Positions 8,698 through 16,286 of a stretch of 19,343 nucleotides of DNA are shown here, one piece after another (within the stretch, counting starts at the first letter, position 1; every line of letters begins with the position of its first letter). The notes below the pieces were generated by a model. That model did no database searches. It worked only from the letters and a program-made list of their open reading frames with translations, and was not told the DNA's origin. The DNA is from JAVXGM01 sp036657395 (GTDB taxonomy: Bacteria > Bacillota > Clostridia > Peptostreptococcales > Anaerovoracaceae), in assembly GCA_036657395.1 (NCBI GenBank), contig JAVXGM010000018.1, forward strand, positions 1-19,343, read 5' to 3'. A program made the translations under genes and the position numbers.

Positions 8698-8910
8698 ATG
8701 GCCAATATAACAATTGACAAGGTTTGCTGTAAGGGCTGTGACATTTGTTTGTCTGTGTGCCCTAAAAAAATATTTGTTAGTTCAAAAAAAAGAAATAGTT
8801 ACGGGTCTAACATGCCGGATGTAGCTAAAACTGAGAACTGTGTTGTTTGCCGAATGTGTGAACGCATGTGTCCAGATGGAGCTATCAATGTAGAAGGAGA
8901 GGAAAAATAA
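8698..8910 (+). CDS. 2-oxoacid:ferredoxin oxidoreductase, delta subunit (2x[4Fe-4S] ferredoxin)
   Basis: A 70-residue ferredoxin-like subunit that wires electrons from the beta subunit to soluble ferredoxin. Two complete CxxCxxCxxxCP motifs are present: Cys11, 14, 17 and 21, and Cys48, 51, 54 and 58. An additional Cys10 precedes the first motif. The 25 or so residues between the motifs are basic and rich in Ser/Lys, typical of Kor/Vor delta subunits rather than free clostridial ferredoxin. The ATG follows the beta gene by four bases and the gamma gene starts three bases after its stop, so it is translated as part of the set. Confidence 0.92.
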   Translation: MANITIDKVCCKGCDICLSVCPKKIFVSSKKRNSYGSNMPDVAKTENCVVCRMCERMCPDGAINVEGEEK

Positions 8911-8913
8911 GAG

Positions 8914-9441
8914 ATGAGACTTAATGTGAGATTCGCAGGAGCAGGAGGACAGGGTGTTATTTTATCCTCCGTATTGCTTGCCAAAGCATATGGCCTTGGA
9001 GAAAATTACAACATTTCCCAGACCCAAAGTTATGGCCCGGAAGCCAGAGGTGGGGCCTGTAAAGCAGAAGTTGTTATTTCCGATGATAGTATTGCCTACA
9101 TGAAAGTGGATAAAGCCGATGTGTTTATCGCCTTTAACCAATTAGGCTTTGATAAGTATATCAAGACTGTTAAGAAGGATGCAATTGTTATCATTAACAG
9201 CACTTTGATAGAGTCGGATAATCCAGATTACTATAAGGTTGGTGCGACAGAAATTGCCGAAGAAATGGGTAAACCTTTCGTTGTAAATATGGTGATGCTA
9301 GGAGCCCTTACAAAGCTTTTACCTAAAATCCATTATCCTGCTGTAGAGGAAGAAATCATGAAAAACTTTGCAGCCAGTATTGCTGGAATGAATTTGATAG
9401 CTTATGATAAGGGATACCAAGCAATACAAGAAAGCCGTTAA
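8914..9441 (+). CDS. 2-oxoacid:ferredoxin oxidoreductase, gamma subunit
   Basis: Gamma subunit (pyruvate/ketoisovalerate oxidoreductase catalytic-domain family) that completes the heterotetramer and contributes to CoA binding in related enzymes. The 175-residue protein opens with FAGAGGQGVILSS (7-19), the family's glycine-rich motif, followed by TQSYGPEARGG (38-48), a highly conserved segment. AGGAGAGG at the end of the ferredoxin gene serves as ribosome site. It is the last gene of the nine-gene rightward run; a strong hairpin begins 50 bases downstream. The order alpha-beta-delta-gamma differs from clusters where the ferredoxin gene comes first. Confidence 0.92.
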   Translation: MRLNVRFAGAGGQGVILSSVLLAKAYGLGENYNISQTQSYGPEARGGACKAEVVISDDSIAYMKVDKADVFIAFNQLGFDKYIKTVKKDAIVIINSTLIESDNPDYYKVGATEIAEEMGKPFVVNMVMLGALTKLLPKIHYPAVEEEIMKNFAASIAGMNLIAYDKGYQAIQESR

Positions 9442-9491
9442 AGAAGAACAAGAAAGCTAAAGATAAATTCGTATACTTATCATGTTAATAT

Positions 9492-9539
9492 AAAATCCCG
9501 TAGACATACGTTGGGCACAACATATATCTACGGGATTTT
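9492..9539. terminator. Bidirectional terminator between convergent genes
   Basis: A perfect 13-bp stem pairs 9492-9504 with 9527-9539 (AAAATCCCGTAGA and its complement). An inner GTTG/CAAC hairpin (9510-9513 with 9518-9521) lies in the 22-base loop. The stem starts with four A and ends with four T, so each strand has a short U tail. It lies between the gamma subunit gene (+) and the ATPase gene (-), and can end transcription from both sides. Confidence 0.85.
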
Positions 9540-9553
9540 GTTGGGATTTCAAT

Positions 9554-12172
9554 CTATTTCATTATTGCTTTAATAAGCTGTATTACTGGAATATTAAGGA
9601 ATGCTAATCCATATACGGTGAGAAGCTGTGGCATAGCCAAACTTTGTACTTTGAAGACACCATCAAGGCCAGGCACAGTTAAAACTACAGTAATCAGTAC
9701 GGCTCCAATAAAGAAAGCACCGATTAGGAAAAGGTTGTTCCAAAGCTTTGAGGTAAAAACCACAGGTCTGTTAGACTTACAGTTAAACCCATGAAATAAT
9801 CTTGACAGGCACAGTGTTCCAAAAGCGAATGTGCTACCTAAAAGAGCACTTCCATCTCCAGCCGCTGTAAACACACCATAATATCCGATTAAAAAGGCAA
9901 CCATGGACATTAACCCTATGGACACTCCGCCTATACCGATTCGGGCAAGGAAGCCACGAGTTAAAATTGACTCCTTAGCAGGCCTTGGCTTTTCTTTCAT
10001 TACTTCTGCGGAGTGAGGCTCAAGACCTAGTGCAATAGCAGGAAGGCTGTCAGTAAGCAAGTTGATAAACAACAAGTGAACTGGAGCAAAAGGCACAGGC
10101 AGGGCCATTATTGAGGCATATAGCACAGCCAAAATAGCACCAAAATTTCCTGACAAAAGAAACTGAATGGACAGTTTAATGTTTCGATAAACATTTCTCC
10201 CGTTTTCTACAGCCTTAACTATAGTTGCAAAATTATCATCAGTTAGAACCATAGAGGCGGCATCTTTTGAAACTTCGCTGCCTGTGATTCCCATGGCTAC
10301 ACCGATATCCGCTTGCTTTAGTGCTGGTGCATCGTTGACTCCATCACCAGTCATGGCCACTATATTTCCCTTGTTTTGCCACGCTCTAACAATTCTAATC
10401 TTATGCTCAGGGGAGACCCTAGCATAAACCGTGATAGTTTCTACAAAAGCCTCCAGTTCCTCATCGGACATTCCGTCAATCGCAGAGCCTTCACAAGCTT
10501 GATCCACATTTGTCAAAATGCCAATACGTTTGGCAATAGCAGCGGCGGTAATCTTGTGGTCTCCAGTGATCATAATAGGCTTAATGCCAGCGTCGATACA
10601 CTCAGCTACAGCGGCAATAGATTCTTCTCTTGGAGGATCCATCATTGCAATAAGTCCAAGGAATGTATAGTCAGCTTCGTCTTTGATGGTTGGAGAGAGC
10701 CCTGAAGGGATTTGCTTATAGGCAAAGGCCAGAACACGAAGGCCTTCTTTAGAGTAGGCAACCGTCTGCTCTTCAATCTTTTTCTTATCTTCTGGGGTAA
10801 TTGGCTCAACCTTGCCATCAGTTTGTATTGAAGTAATTCGATGGAGAAGAACATCTGCAGCCCCCTTTGTAATCATAACAGGTTTTCCATCTATAGTATG
10901 GCAAGTGGACATTAGCTTTCTATCACTATCAAAAGGAATTTCCCCAAACCTTGTGTAATCCCCACGAACTTCCTGATAAGTCAGGCCTAAAGTGTTGCCT
11001 AAATTGATCAATGCAGTTTCGGTTGGATCTCCAATTTCCTTTCCATCAGCGAAGGAAGAGTCGTTGCACAACATACTGTCCCTTAGAAGCTGGTTTTGGC
11101 TCTCTACAGACAAGTTAATCTCACTTGAGGGTATTGATGTGCCATCCACGTAATATTGTTCTACGGTCATTTTATTCTGTGTGAGAGTACCCGTTTTGTC
11201 AGAACAAATAATGGATACACTGCCAAGGCCTTCTACAGCCTGAAGTTTTCGGACAATTGCGTGTTCCTTGGCCATTTTCTGTGTTCCAAAGGAAAGGACA
11301 ATGGTCACGATAGAACTCAAAGCTTCTGGTATAGCAGCAACTGCTAAGGCAACGGCAAACATAAAGGCACTACCCACAGATTCTCCACGGTACACGTTAA
11401 TACCAAAGAGGATTGCACAGAAAACCAAAATCAAAATAGATAATTTCTTTCCAAAGCTATCTAGATTCATTTGAAGAGGTGTCTTTTTTTCAGAGGTAGT
11501 CTTAAGTAAAGTGGCAATCTTGCCAACTTCTGTATCCATTCCTGTGGAAGTAGCAATGAAAGAGCCTCTTCCATAGGTTACAAAACTTCCTGAATATACG
11601 CTGTTTATGCGGTCTCCCAAAGGAGCCTCTGCCTCAATAGTATCCAGGTGTTTTTCCACACCTAGGCTTTCTCCAGTAAGAGCACTTTCATCAATTTTAA
11701 GACCAGCGTTTTCAACAAGTCGACCATCAGCAGCTACAAAATCTCCTGCCTCTAAAAACACCTGATCTCCTACAGTAATTTCCCGGGAAGGAATTTGGAT
11801 CATTTGTCCTTGACGAAGAACCTTGGCAATAGGTGCGGACATGGATTTAAGGCTAGCTAAAGATTGCTCGGCTTTTACCGTTTGCACCGTACCTAAAATG
11901 GCATTAATAGTTATAACCACAACGATTACAATAGAACTTTCAAGGTCGTTAAGAAATCCAGAAATAATGGCGGCGCCAATAAGGATAATAACTAAAAAAT
12001 CCTTGAATTGTTCAAAAAAGATTCGCACGGTGGACTTCTTCTTTTCTTCAATAAGCTCGTTAGAGCCAAACTTTTCTTGGTTTGCCAAAATTTCTTCTGG
12101 TGTTAATGGTTCCTCTTTTCCATTAAGCTCCATTCTGACCTCTGATGCAGACATCTGATAATACTGTTTCAT
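9554..12172 (-). CDS. P2A-type cation-transporting ATPase (Ca2+/Mn2+ exporter)
   Basis: Membrane pump of the SERCA-like P2A family. With ATG at 12172 it has 872 residues; the TTG at 12214 would add 14 residues, but the AGGAAGGA ribosome site lies directly before the ATG. It shows TGES (166-169), PEAL in membrane helix 4 (282-285), the phosphorylated Asp325 in DKTGTLT, MITGDHKIT, and TGDGVNDAPALKQADIG. Helix 6 keeps Asn704 and Asp708 (INLLTDSLPAIALG). The helix-5 glutamate of SERCA is Ala679 and the helix-8 glutamate aligns with Arg791, as in Listeria LMCA1, implying one ion per ATP. A yybP-ykoY Mn2+ riboswitch controls it. Lactococcus YoaB and pneumococcal MgtA are Mn2+-riboswitch-linked homologues, so Mn2+ (with Ca2+) export is the likely role. 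Confidence 0.93.
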   Translation of the reverse strand: MKQYYQMSASEVRMELNGKEEPLTPEEILANQEKFGSNELIEEKKKSTVRIFFEQFKDFLVIILIGAAIISGFLNDLESSIVIVVVITINAILGTVQTVKAEQSLASLKSMSAPIAKVLRQGQMIQIPSREITVGDQVFLEAGDFVAADGRLVENAGLKIDESALTGESLGVEKHLDTIEAEAPLGDRINSVYSGSFVTYGRGSFIATSTGMDTEVGKIATLLKTTSEKKTPLQMNLDSFGKKLSILILVFCAILFGINVYRGESVGSAFMFAVALAVAAIPEALSSIVTIVLSFGTQKMAKEHAIVRKLQAVEGLGSVSIICSDKTGTLTQNKMTVEQYYVDGTSIPSSEINLSVESQNQLLRDSMLCNDSSFADGKEIGDPTETALINLGNTLGLTYQEVRGDYTRFGEIPFDSDRKLMSTCHTIDGKPVMITKGAADVLLHRITSIQTDGKVEPITPEDKKKIEEQTVAYSKEGLRVLAFAYKQIPSGLSPTIKDEADYTFLGLIAMMDPPREESIAAVAECIDAGIKPIMITGDHKITAAAIAKRIGILTNVDQACEGSAIDGMSDEELEAFVETITVYARVSPEHKIRIVRAWQNKGNIVAMTGDGVNDAPALKQADIGVAMGITGSEVSKDAASMVLTDDNFATIVKAVENGRNVYRNIKLSIQFLLSGNFGAILAVLYASIMALPVPFAPVHLLFINLLTDSLPAIALGLEPHSAEVMKEKPRPAKESILTRGFLARIGIGGVSIGLMSMVAFLIGYYGVFTAAGDGSALLGSTFAFGTLCLSRLFHGFNCKSNRPVVFTSKLWNNLFLIGAFFIGAVLITVVLTVPGLDGVFKVQSLAMPQLLTVYGLAFLNIPVIQLIKAIMK

Positions 12173-12236
12173 AGATAATCCTTCCTCTTTTTCTCTAGTT
12201 TGGAATAATAGCAATATTTATATACTGACACTTCAT

Positions 12237-12281
12237 AAAAAAAGACTTCTGCCACATAAAAAAATTATGTAACAAAAGTCT
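12237..12281 (-). terminator. Intrinsic terminator of the riboswitch expression platform
   Basis: On the minus strand 12281-12265 (AGACTTTTGTTACATAA) pairs with 12259-12243 in a 17-bp stem containing three G-U pairs, a U5 loop and a following run of U (12243-12237). The 5' arm contains bases 12278-12270, which can alternatively pair with the aptamer's first bases. The hairpin therefore competes with helix P1: without ligand it would stop transcription about 70 bases before the ATPase start codon. Confidence 0.9.
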
Positions 12282-12371
12282 GACTGTTTAATTACGACCC
12301 GGATAAAGTAAAACTTATCGAGATTGACGATGCCGTAATCGCCTATAGGCGATAGCTACTCCCTCTTATTA
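12270..12371 (-). promoter_or_regulatory. yybP-ykoY (Mn2+) riboswitch
   Basis: Reading the minus strand, the aptamer begins UAAUAAGAG (12371-12363) and continues GGGAGUAGC (12363-12355), a perfect P2 hairpin AUCGCC-UAUA-GGCGAU (12353-12338), CGUCAAU (12329-12323), a GAUAAG/CUUUAUC arm, CCGGG (12302-12298), and closes with CUUUUGUUA (12278-12270), which pairs with the first nine bases to form P1. GGGAGUAG, CGUCAA and CCGG in this order are hallmarks of the yybP-ykoY family, which senses Mn2+. P1 and the terminator share bases, so Mn2+ binding should prevent termination and switch the ATPase on. Identification is by eye, not by covariance search. Confidence 0.87.
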
Positions 12372-12378
12372 TAATAGT

Positions 12379-12407
12379 ATGATATTGGCAAAGGGAAGAT
12401 TTGTCAA
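12379..12407 (-). promoter_or_regulatory. Sigma-A promoter of the riboswitch-ATPase transcript
   Basis: The minus strand has a perfect TTGACA (12407-12402), exactly 17 bases, then TATCAT (12384-12379). The predicted start at about 12372-12375 places the first nucleotides of the RNA at the 5' strand of aptamer helix P1, a compact arrangement that supports both calls. Confidence 0.85.
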
Positions 12408-12482
12408 TGGAATTTTACATAACTAACTCAATAAAATGAAGGGCAGCAATAAGATAATTGAGAATGTTAACGGTGTGTCAGT

Positions 12483-13112
12483 TTAAACTATAGTAGGGAT
12501 GATTAGCTGAATAAAATTGTATGCTAGCTTTAGTCCGTAGAAAATGATTACAATTCCACAAACAACGTTGATTATCCGTAAAATCTTAGGCGTAATCTTT
12601 GCACTAAACAAAGTAATAATTGTTGTTAGACCTAGAAACCAAGATATAGATGCACAGGCAACGCCTATAATAAATGTAATAGATTGGTCAGTAGGTAGTG
12701 ATGCCTTGAAGGCGCCTAACATCATGCTTCCATCGATGAGTGCTTGTGGATTAAACCAGGTGACAACGCAAGCGGATCCTATGACCTTAAGTAATGGAAT
12801 ATTTACCACTGTATCAGTAGCCATATCCATATCTCCTTTATCTTGGAGAAGACAGATTCCAATATAGATGACAATCAAACTGCCCACTAGCAATACGCCC
12901 ATTTTCAGCCATATGGATTGTGCCATAATAGCCCCAATACCAAAAAAGCAAGCTAGTGCTAAAGTAACATCAAAGAAAACTACAGTAAAGGCAGTAGCAT
13001 AAGCACGTTGTCTAGGCTGGGTCAAAGCCGTATTAATGACAAATAGATTTTGAAGACCAATAGGTGCTACGTAAGCAAGCCCCATAGTAAGCCCCTGAAC
13101 AAAATAGATCAT
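12483..13112 (-). CDS. LysE/ArgO-family amino-acid exporter
   Basis: Integral membrane protein of about 209 residues with six predicted membrane segments. The N-terminal FVQGLTMGLAYVAPIGLQN resembles the start of ArgO/LysE (QG...PLGPQN), and VVTWFNPQALIDGSMMLG corresponds to the conserved WLNPH-type loop of helix 4. The family exports basic amino acids such as arginine and lysine and some other small solutes; the true substrate cannot be read from sequence. The start chosen is ATG 13112, because the ribosome site GGGAGG lies between it and the upstream ATG at 13130. It follows the tetR gene closely and is probably controlled by it. Confidence 0.85.
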   Translation of the reverse strand: MIYFVQGLTMGLAYVAPIGLQNLFVINTALTQPRQRAYATAFTVVFFDVTLALACFFGIGAIMAQSIWLKMGVLLVGSLIVIYIGICLLQDKGDMDMATDTVVNIPLLKVIGSACVVTWFNPQALIDGSMMLGAFKASLPTDQSITFIIGVACASISWFLGLTTIITLFSAKITPKILRIINVVCGIVIIFYGLKLAYNFIQLIIPTIV

Positions 13113-13155
13113 TTTGATATTTCCTCCCATCCAGATTTGATACTATGGGAAATTA

Positions 13156-13794
13156 TTAAAAGTTAGCTTTCGTCTTAAATTCAGCAAGGATTGACAGATG
13201 GATCTCTTCAGTGATATGTGGACATATCAGAGCGTATAGATGCTGGATTACATCGTTACAAATCTCAATATGTTGAGCATTTTTTTTGAAAAGCTGAGAA
13301 TATTTAATCCCTGTTTGAGATAGAAGCCATAGGTTTTCAATTAACAATTTTCTTTCATTAGGTGCCATACAAGACATAATGCCTAGCTCAACCCAGCGGT
13401 CAAAGACTATATCTATTCGTTCCATGACTTTCTCCGCTCTTGTCCTATACAAATCCCAAAGCTGTGGATCATTTTGTGCCAGGGCAGGTAAATCCAAGTA
13501 GAAAAATCTATAGGAATAAGTATGGCGAGCCAAACCTAGAAAAAATTCAACAATAGCTACTGGAGAATTCTCTATGCCATCGCCATAAAACAGTTTAGTC
13601 GATTGTGGTGTGATTATTTCCTTCCAAATGCTACGAATGACATGTTCTTTATTGTTAAAATAATAATAAAGGTTTCCTGGGCTAATTTGCATTTCGCTTG
13701 CCAATTGAGCTGTGCTAACATTGGTGGAACCCTTTCGATTAAACATTTCGATTGCGGTAAGCATTATTCTTTCTCTTGTTTTAGTGGCAGTCAT
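13156..13794 (-). CDS. TetR/AcrR-family transcriptional regulator
   Basis: A 212-residue DNA-binding protein. Residues about 7-55 form the TetR helix-turn-helix: TRERIMLTAIEMF, then the recognition segment ISPGNLYYYFNNKEHV. The long helical C-terminal part would bind an unknown ligand and form the dimer interface. It sits between alr and the LysE-type exporter, 18 bases after alr and about 43 bases before the exporter start, so it most likely regulates the exporter (inference from context). The AGGAGG before the ATG supports the start. No operator palindrome is obvious in the short gaps. Confidence 0.88.
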   Translation of the reverse strand: MTATKTRERIMLTAIEMFNRKGSTNVSTAQLASEMQISPGNLYYYFNNKEHVIRSIWKEIITPQSTKLFYGDGIENSPVAIVEFFLGLARHTYSYRFFYLDLPALAQNDPQLWDLYRTRAEKVMERIDIVFDRWVELGIMSCMAPNERKLLIENLWLLSQTGIKYSQLFKKNAQHIEICNDVIQHLYALICPHITEEIHLSILAEFKTKANF

Positions 13795-13812
13795 AGTTGC
13801 TGTCCTCCTTTT

Positions 13813-14949
13813 TTATTTAATATATACTCGAGGAAGTCTTTGTCCAAAGGCGCAGATAATCTCGTAATTAATAGTTCCTGTAGCATCGCCAATATCATCA
13901 GCTAAAATTGTGTTTTCTCCATCTGAACCCATGATGATTACTTCAGTGCCAACTTTCACATCGTCTACATTAGTAACATCAATCATACATTGATCCATAC
14001 AGATATTCCCCGCAATGGGTGCTTTTACTCCATTTATAATAACTGTTCCAACGCTAGAGTATGGGCGTGGATATCCATCGGCATAGCCTAGAGCTAAAGT
14101 GGCAATTATACTCTCCTTAGAAGCCGTATACTTCCTACCATAGCTGACGGTTTCACCCTTAGCTATTTTTTTCAAATATACCACATTTGCTTTAATTGAC
14201 ATCACGGGTTTAATTGACAATTGATTTTTATCCACCTCATGGGAGGGGTAACACCCATAAAGGATAATGCCCGGCCGTACCGTATCAAAATATACATAAG
14301 GCAGCTCCATAACGGAGGCACTGTTGGCAAAGGTTCTAGTAGGAATGGTAATCCCGGCTTGAATTAACTTATCGTAGAAAACATTAAATTTTTCTTCCTG
14401 ACGCCTTGCATAAGTTTTATCTGCAGCATCTGCGGTGGCAAAATGTGAAAATAATCCTTTGATTTTAAAATTGGTCAATTGTCCAATTTTCTTAAATTCA
14501 TCAATTGCTCCTTCATCATCTGGAAGATAGCCGATTCTACCCATTCCCGTATCTACAGCAACATAACCAGAAACAATTTTGCCAACCGTCTTTGCTGCCT
14601 CCGATATTGCCTGAGCATTTTTACTGCTGCAAACCACTGGCGTAATATCATAATTAACAAGTGTGTTTACATATGGGTCTGGGGTAAGGCCTAACATAAT
14701 AATGTTATCTTTAATGCCACCATCTCTCAGCTTAATAGCCTCAGAAAGTGTAGCAATCGCAAAGGTTTTTACTCCGTTTTCTGCAAGGGTTTTGGCAACT
14801 TCTACAGATCCATGACCATATCCGTCAGCTTTGATTACGCCGACAATCTCAGTTTGATCTCCCACTTTTTCCCTAATGTTTTTAATATTGTAGGCTAGAT
14901 TGGACAAATTAATTTCAGCCCAAGCCGGTCTTAAAGCATCTTTGTACAT
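13813..14949 (-). CDS. alr: Alanine racemase
   Basis: PLP-dependent enzyme interconverting L- and D-alanine, supplying D-Ala for peptidoglycan. The 378-residue length is usual. Lys40 in VGVIKADGYGHG carries PLP; Tyr270 in GETVSYGRKYTA is the second catalytic base; Arg138 in GMGRIGY supports PLP chemistry; NICMDQCMIDVT is the conserved C-terminal stretch. The ATG has GGGGGAGAGG upstream at somewhat long spacing. It lies 27 bases after purA and 18 bases before tetR, so it appears cotranscribed with purine genes. A catabolic alanine or other amino-acid racemase role is possible, but the motifs are those of Alr. Confidence 0.95.
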   Translation of the reverse strand: MYKDALRPAWAEINLSNLAYNIKNIREKVGDQTEIVGVIKADGYGHGSVEVAKTLAENGVKTFAIATLSEAIKLRDGGIKDNIIMLGLTPDPYVNTLVNYDITPVVCSSKNAQAISEAAKTVGKIVSGYVAVDTGMGRIGYLPDDEGAIDEFKKIGQLTNFKIKGLFSHFATADAADKTYARRQEEKFNVFYDKLIQAGITIPTRTFANSASVMELPYVYFDTVRPGIILYGCYPSHEVDKNQLSIKPVMSIKANVVYLKKIAKGETVSYGRKYTASKESIIATLALGYADGYPRPYSSVGTVIINGVKAPIAGNICMDQCMIDVTNVDDVKVGTEVIIMGSDGENTILADDIGDATGTINYEIICAFGQRLPRVYIK

Positions 14950-14976
14950 TTTTATTTTGTCCTCTCCCCCAACAAA

Positions 14977-16266
14977 TTAGAGTTTAGGTGTTCTCTTAAT
15001 AATATCTTCTCGACCAGGGCCATTGGAAACATAAGTAATTGGAAATCCAATTTGCTGCTCTATTTCATCTACATAGTTTTGACAAGCCTTTGGTAATTTG
15101 TCAAAGTCCGTAATGCCACGAATATCTGCATTCCAACCAGGTAACGTTTTTAACACTGGTTTTGCACGTTCAAGGGCAGTTGTATTTGGAAATTCTGTAG
15201 TGATTTCACCATCAATTTCATATCCTGTGCAGATTGGAATTTCATTTAAGTACCCTAGAGGATCTACAACAGTTAAAGCAACTTCAGTAGCCCCTTGTAT
15301 TCTACACCCATATTTAGTTGCAACCACATCAAACCAGCCTACACGTCTTGGACGTCCTGTAGTAGCACCGTATTCTCCGCCGTCGCCGCCACGTCTTCGA
15401 AGTTCGTCAGCCTCATCACCAAAGAGTTCGCTGATAAATGCACCACCACCAACAGCACTAGAATATGCTTTTACGATGGTCATTACTTCTTTGATTTCAT
15501 AAGGAGGAATTCCAGCACCAATAGCACCGTAAGCTGCCAATGTAGAAGATGAAGTTACCATTGGGTAAATGCCATGATCTGTATCTTTTAAGGCACCAAG
15601 CTGTCCTTCCAAAAGAATAGTTTTATCATCCTTTATAGCCTGATATAAATAAGCAGAAACATTACATACATACGGTCTAACCATTTCTCTATATTCAATT
15701 AATAAATCAAATAATTCATTGATATCTAAAACTGGCTTATGATAAAGATGTTCTAAAATAACATTTTTCTGTTCACAGATGCTTTCCAACTTTTCACGGA
15801 GCAAAGCTTCCTCCATAAACAGTTCATGTACCTGAAAGCCAATTTTAGAATATTTGTCAGAATAGCAAGGTGCAATTCCTGATTTGGTGGAGCCAAAAGA
15901 TTTGCCCCCTAGCCGCTCTTCTTCATATTGATCAAATAATATGTGGTAAGGCATTAAAATTTGGGCTCTGTCAGAAACCAAAATCTTTGGCACTGGAACT
16001 CCTTTGTCAGTAATGTCCTTAATTTCATTAAATAAATAGGGGATGTTTAGAGCAACGCCATTTCCTAACACGCTAGTGGTGTGGCTATAAAATACTCCTG
16101 ATGGAAGCATATGCAAAGCAAATTTTCCGTAATTGTTTACAATTGTGTGACCTGCATTGCTACCCCCTTGGAATCTAACGATAATGTCACATTCCTTTGA
16201 AAGCATATCTGTAATTTTTCCTTTTCCCTCATCGCCCCAATTGGCGCCAACGATCGCTTTTACCAT
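14977..16266 (-). CDS. purA: Adenylosuccinate synthetase
   Basis: GTP-dependent enzyme joining IMP and aspartate to adenylosuccinate, the first committed step to AMP. The 429-residue protein shows GANWGDEGKGK (7-17), the family's nucleotide-binding and catalytic loop with Asp12, and catalytic His40 in GSNAGHT. TTGRPRRVGWFD, downstream of the middle, is the IMP/GTP-binding signature. AAAGGAG lies just before the ATG. It is 20 bases downstream of purB, so the two enzymes that convert IMP to AMP are made from one transcript. Full length and unbroken. Confidence 0.97.
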   Translation of the reverse strand: MVKAIVGANWGDEGKGKITDMLSKECDIIVRFQGGSNAGHTIVNNYGKFALHMLPSGVFYSHTTSVLGNGVALNIPYLFNEIKDITDKGVPVPKILVSDRAQILMPYHILFDQYEEERLGGKSFGSTKSGIAPCYSDKYSKIGFQVHELFMEEALLREKLESICEQKNVILEHLYHKPVLDINELFDLLIEYREMVRPYVCNVSAYLYQAIKDDKTILLEGQLGALKDTDHGIYPMVTSSSTLAAYGAIGAGIPPYEIKEVMTIVKAYSSAVGGGAFISELFGDEADELRRRGGDGGEYGATTGRPRRVGWFDVVATKYGCRIQGATEVALTVVDPLGYLNEIPICTGYEIDGEITTEFPNTTALERAKPVLKTLPGWNADIRGITDFDKLPKACQNYVDEIEQQIGFPITYVSNGPGREDIIKRTPKL

Positions 16267-16286
16267 TTAAAATACTCCTTTTATCA

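Larger units (their letters stand above)
12173..12482. other. Gene-free region between lysE-like gene and ATPase
   Basis: This 310-base interval holds the ATPase promoter, the riboswitch and its terminator (listed separately). The part nearest the exporter gene (about 12408-12482) contains no protein gene and no convincing terminator for the upstream operon; only a loose CTCAAT/ATTGAG pairing at long distance was seen. Read-through from the exporter gene would pass through the riboswitch terminator. Confidence 0.7.

Noticed and set aside
11823..12158. 111-codon open frame antisense to the ATPase gene
   Set aside because: Shadow frame opposite the conserved N-terminal part of the ATPase; no independent support.
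12173..12214. 14-residue N-terminal extension of the ATPase from a TTG codon
   Set aside because: The AGGAAGGA ribosome site falls inside the extension, directly before ATG 12172, so the ATG is the better start.
15098..15502. 134-codon open frame antisense to purA
   Set aside because: It is the complement of conserved purA coding sequence and has no ribosome site or family resemblance.
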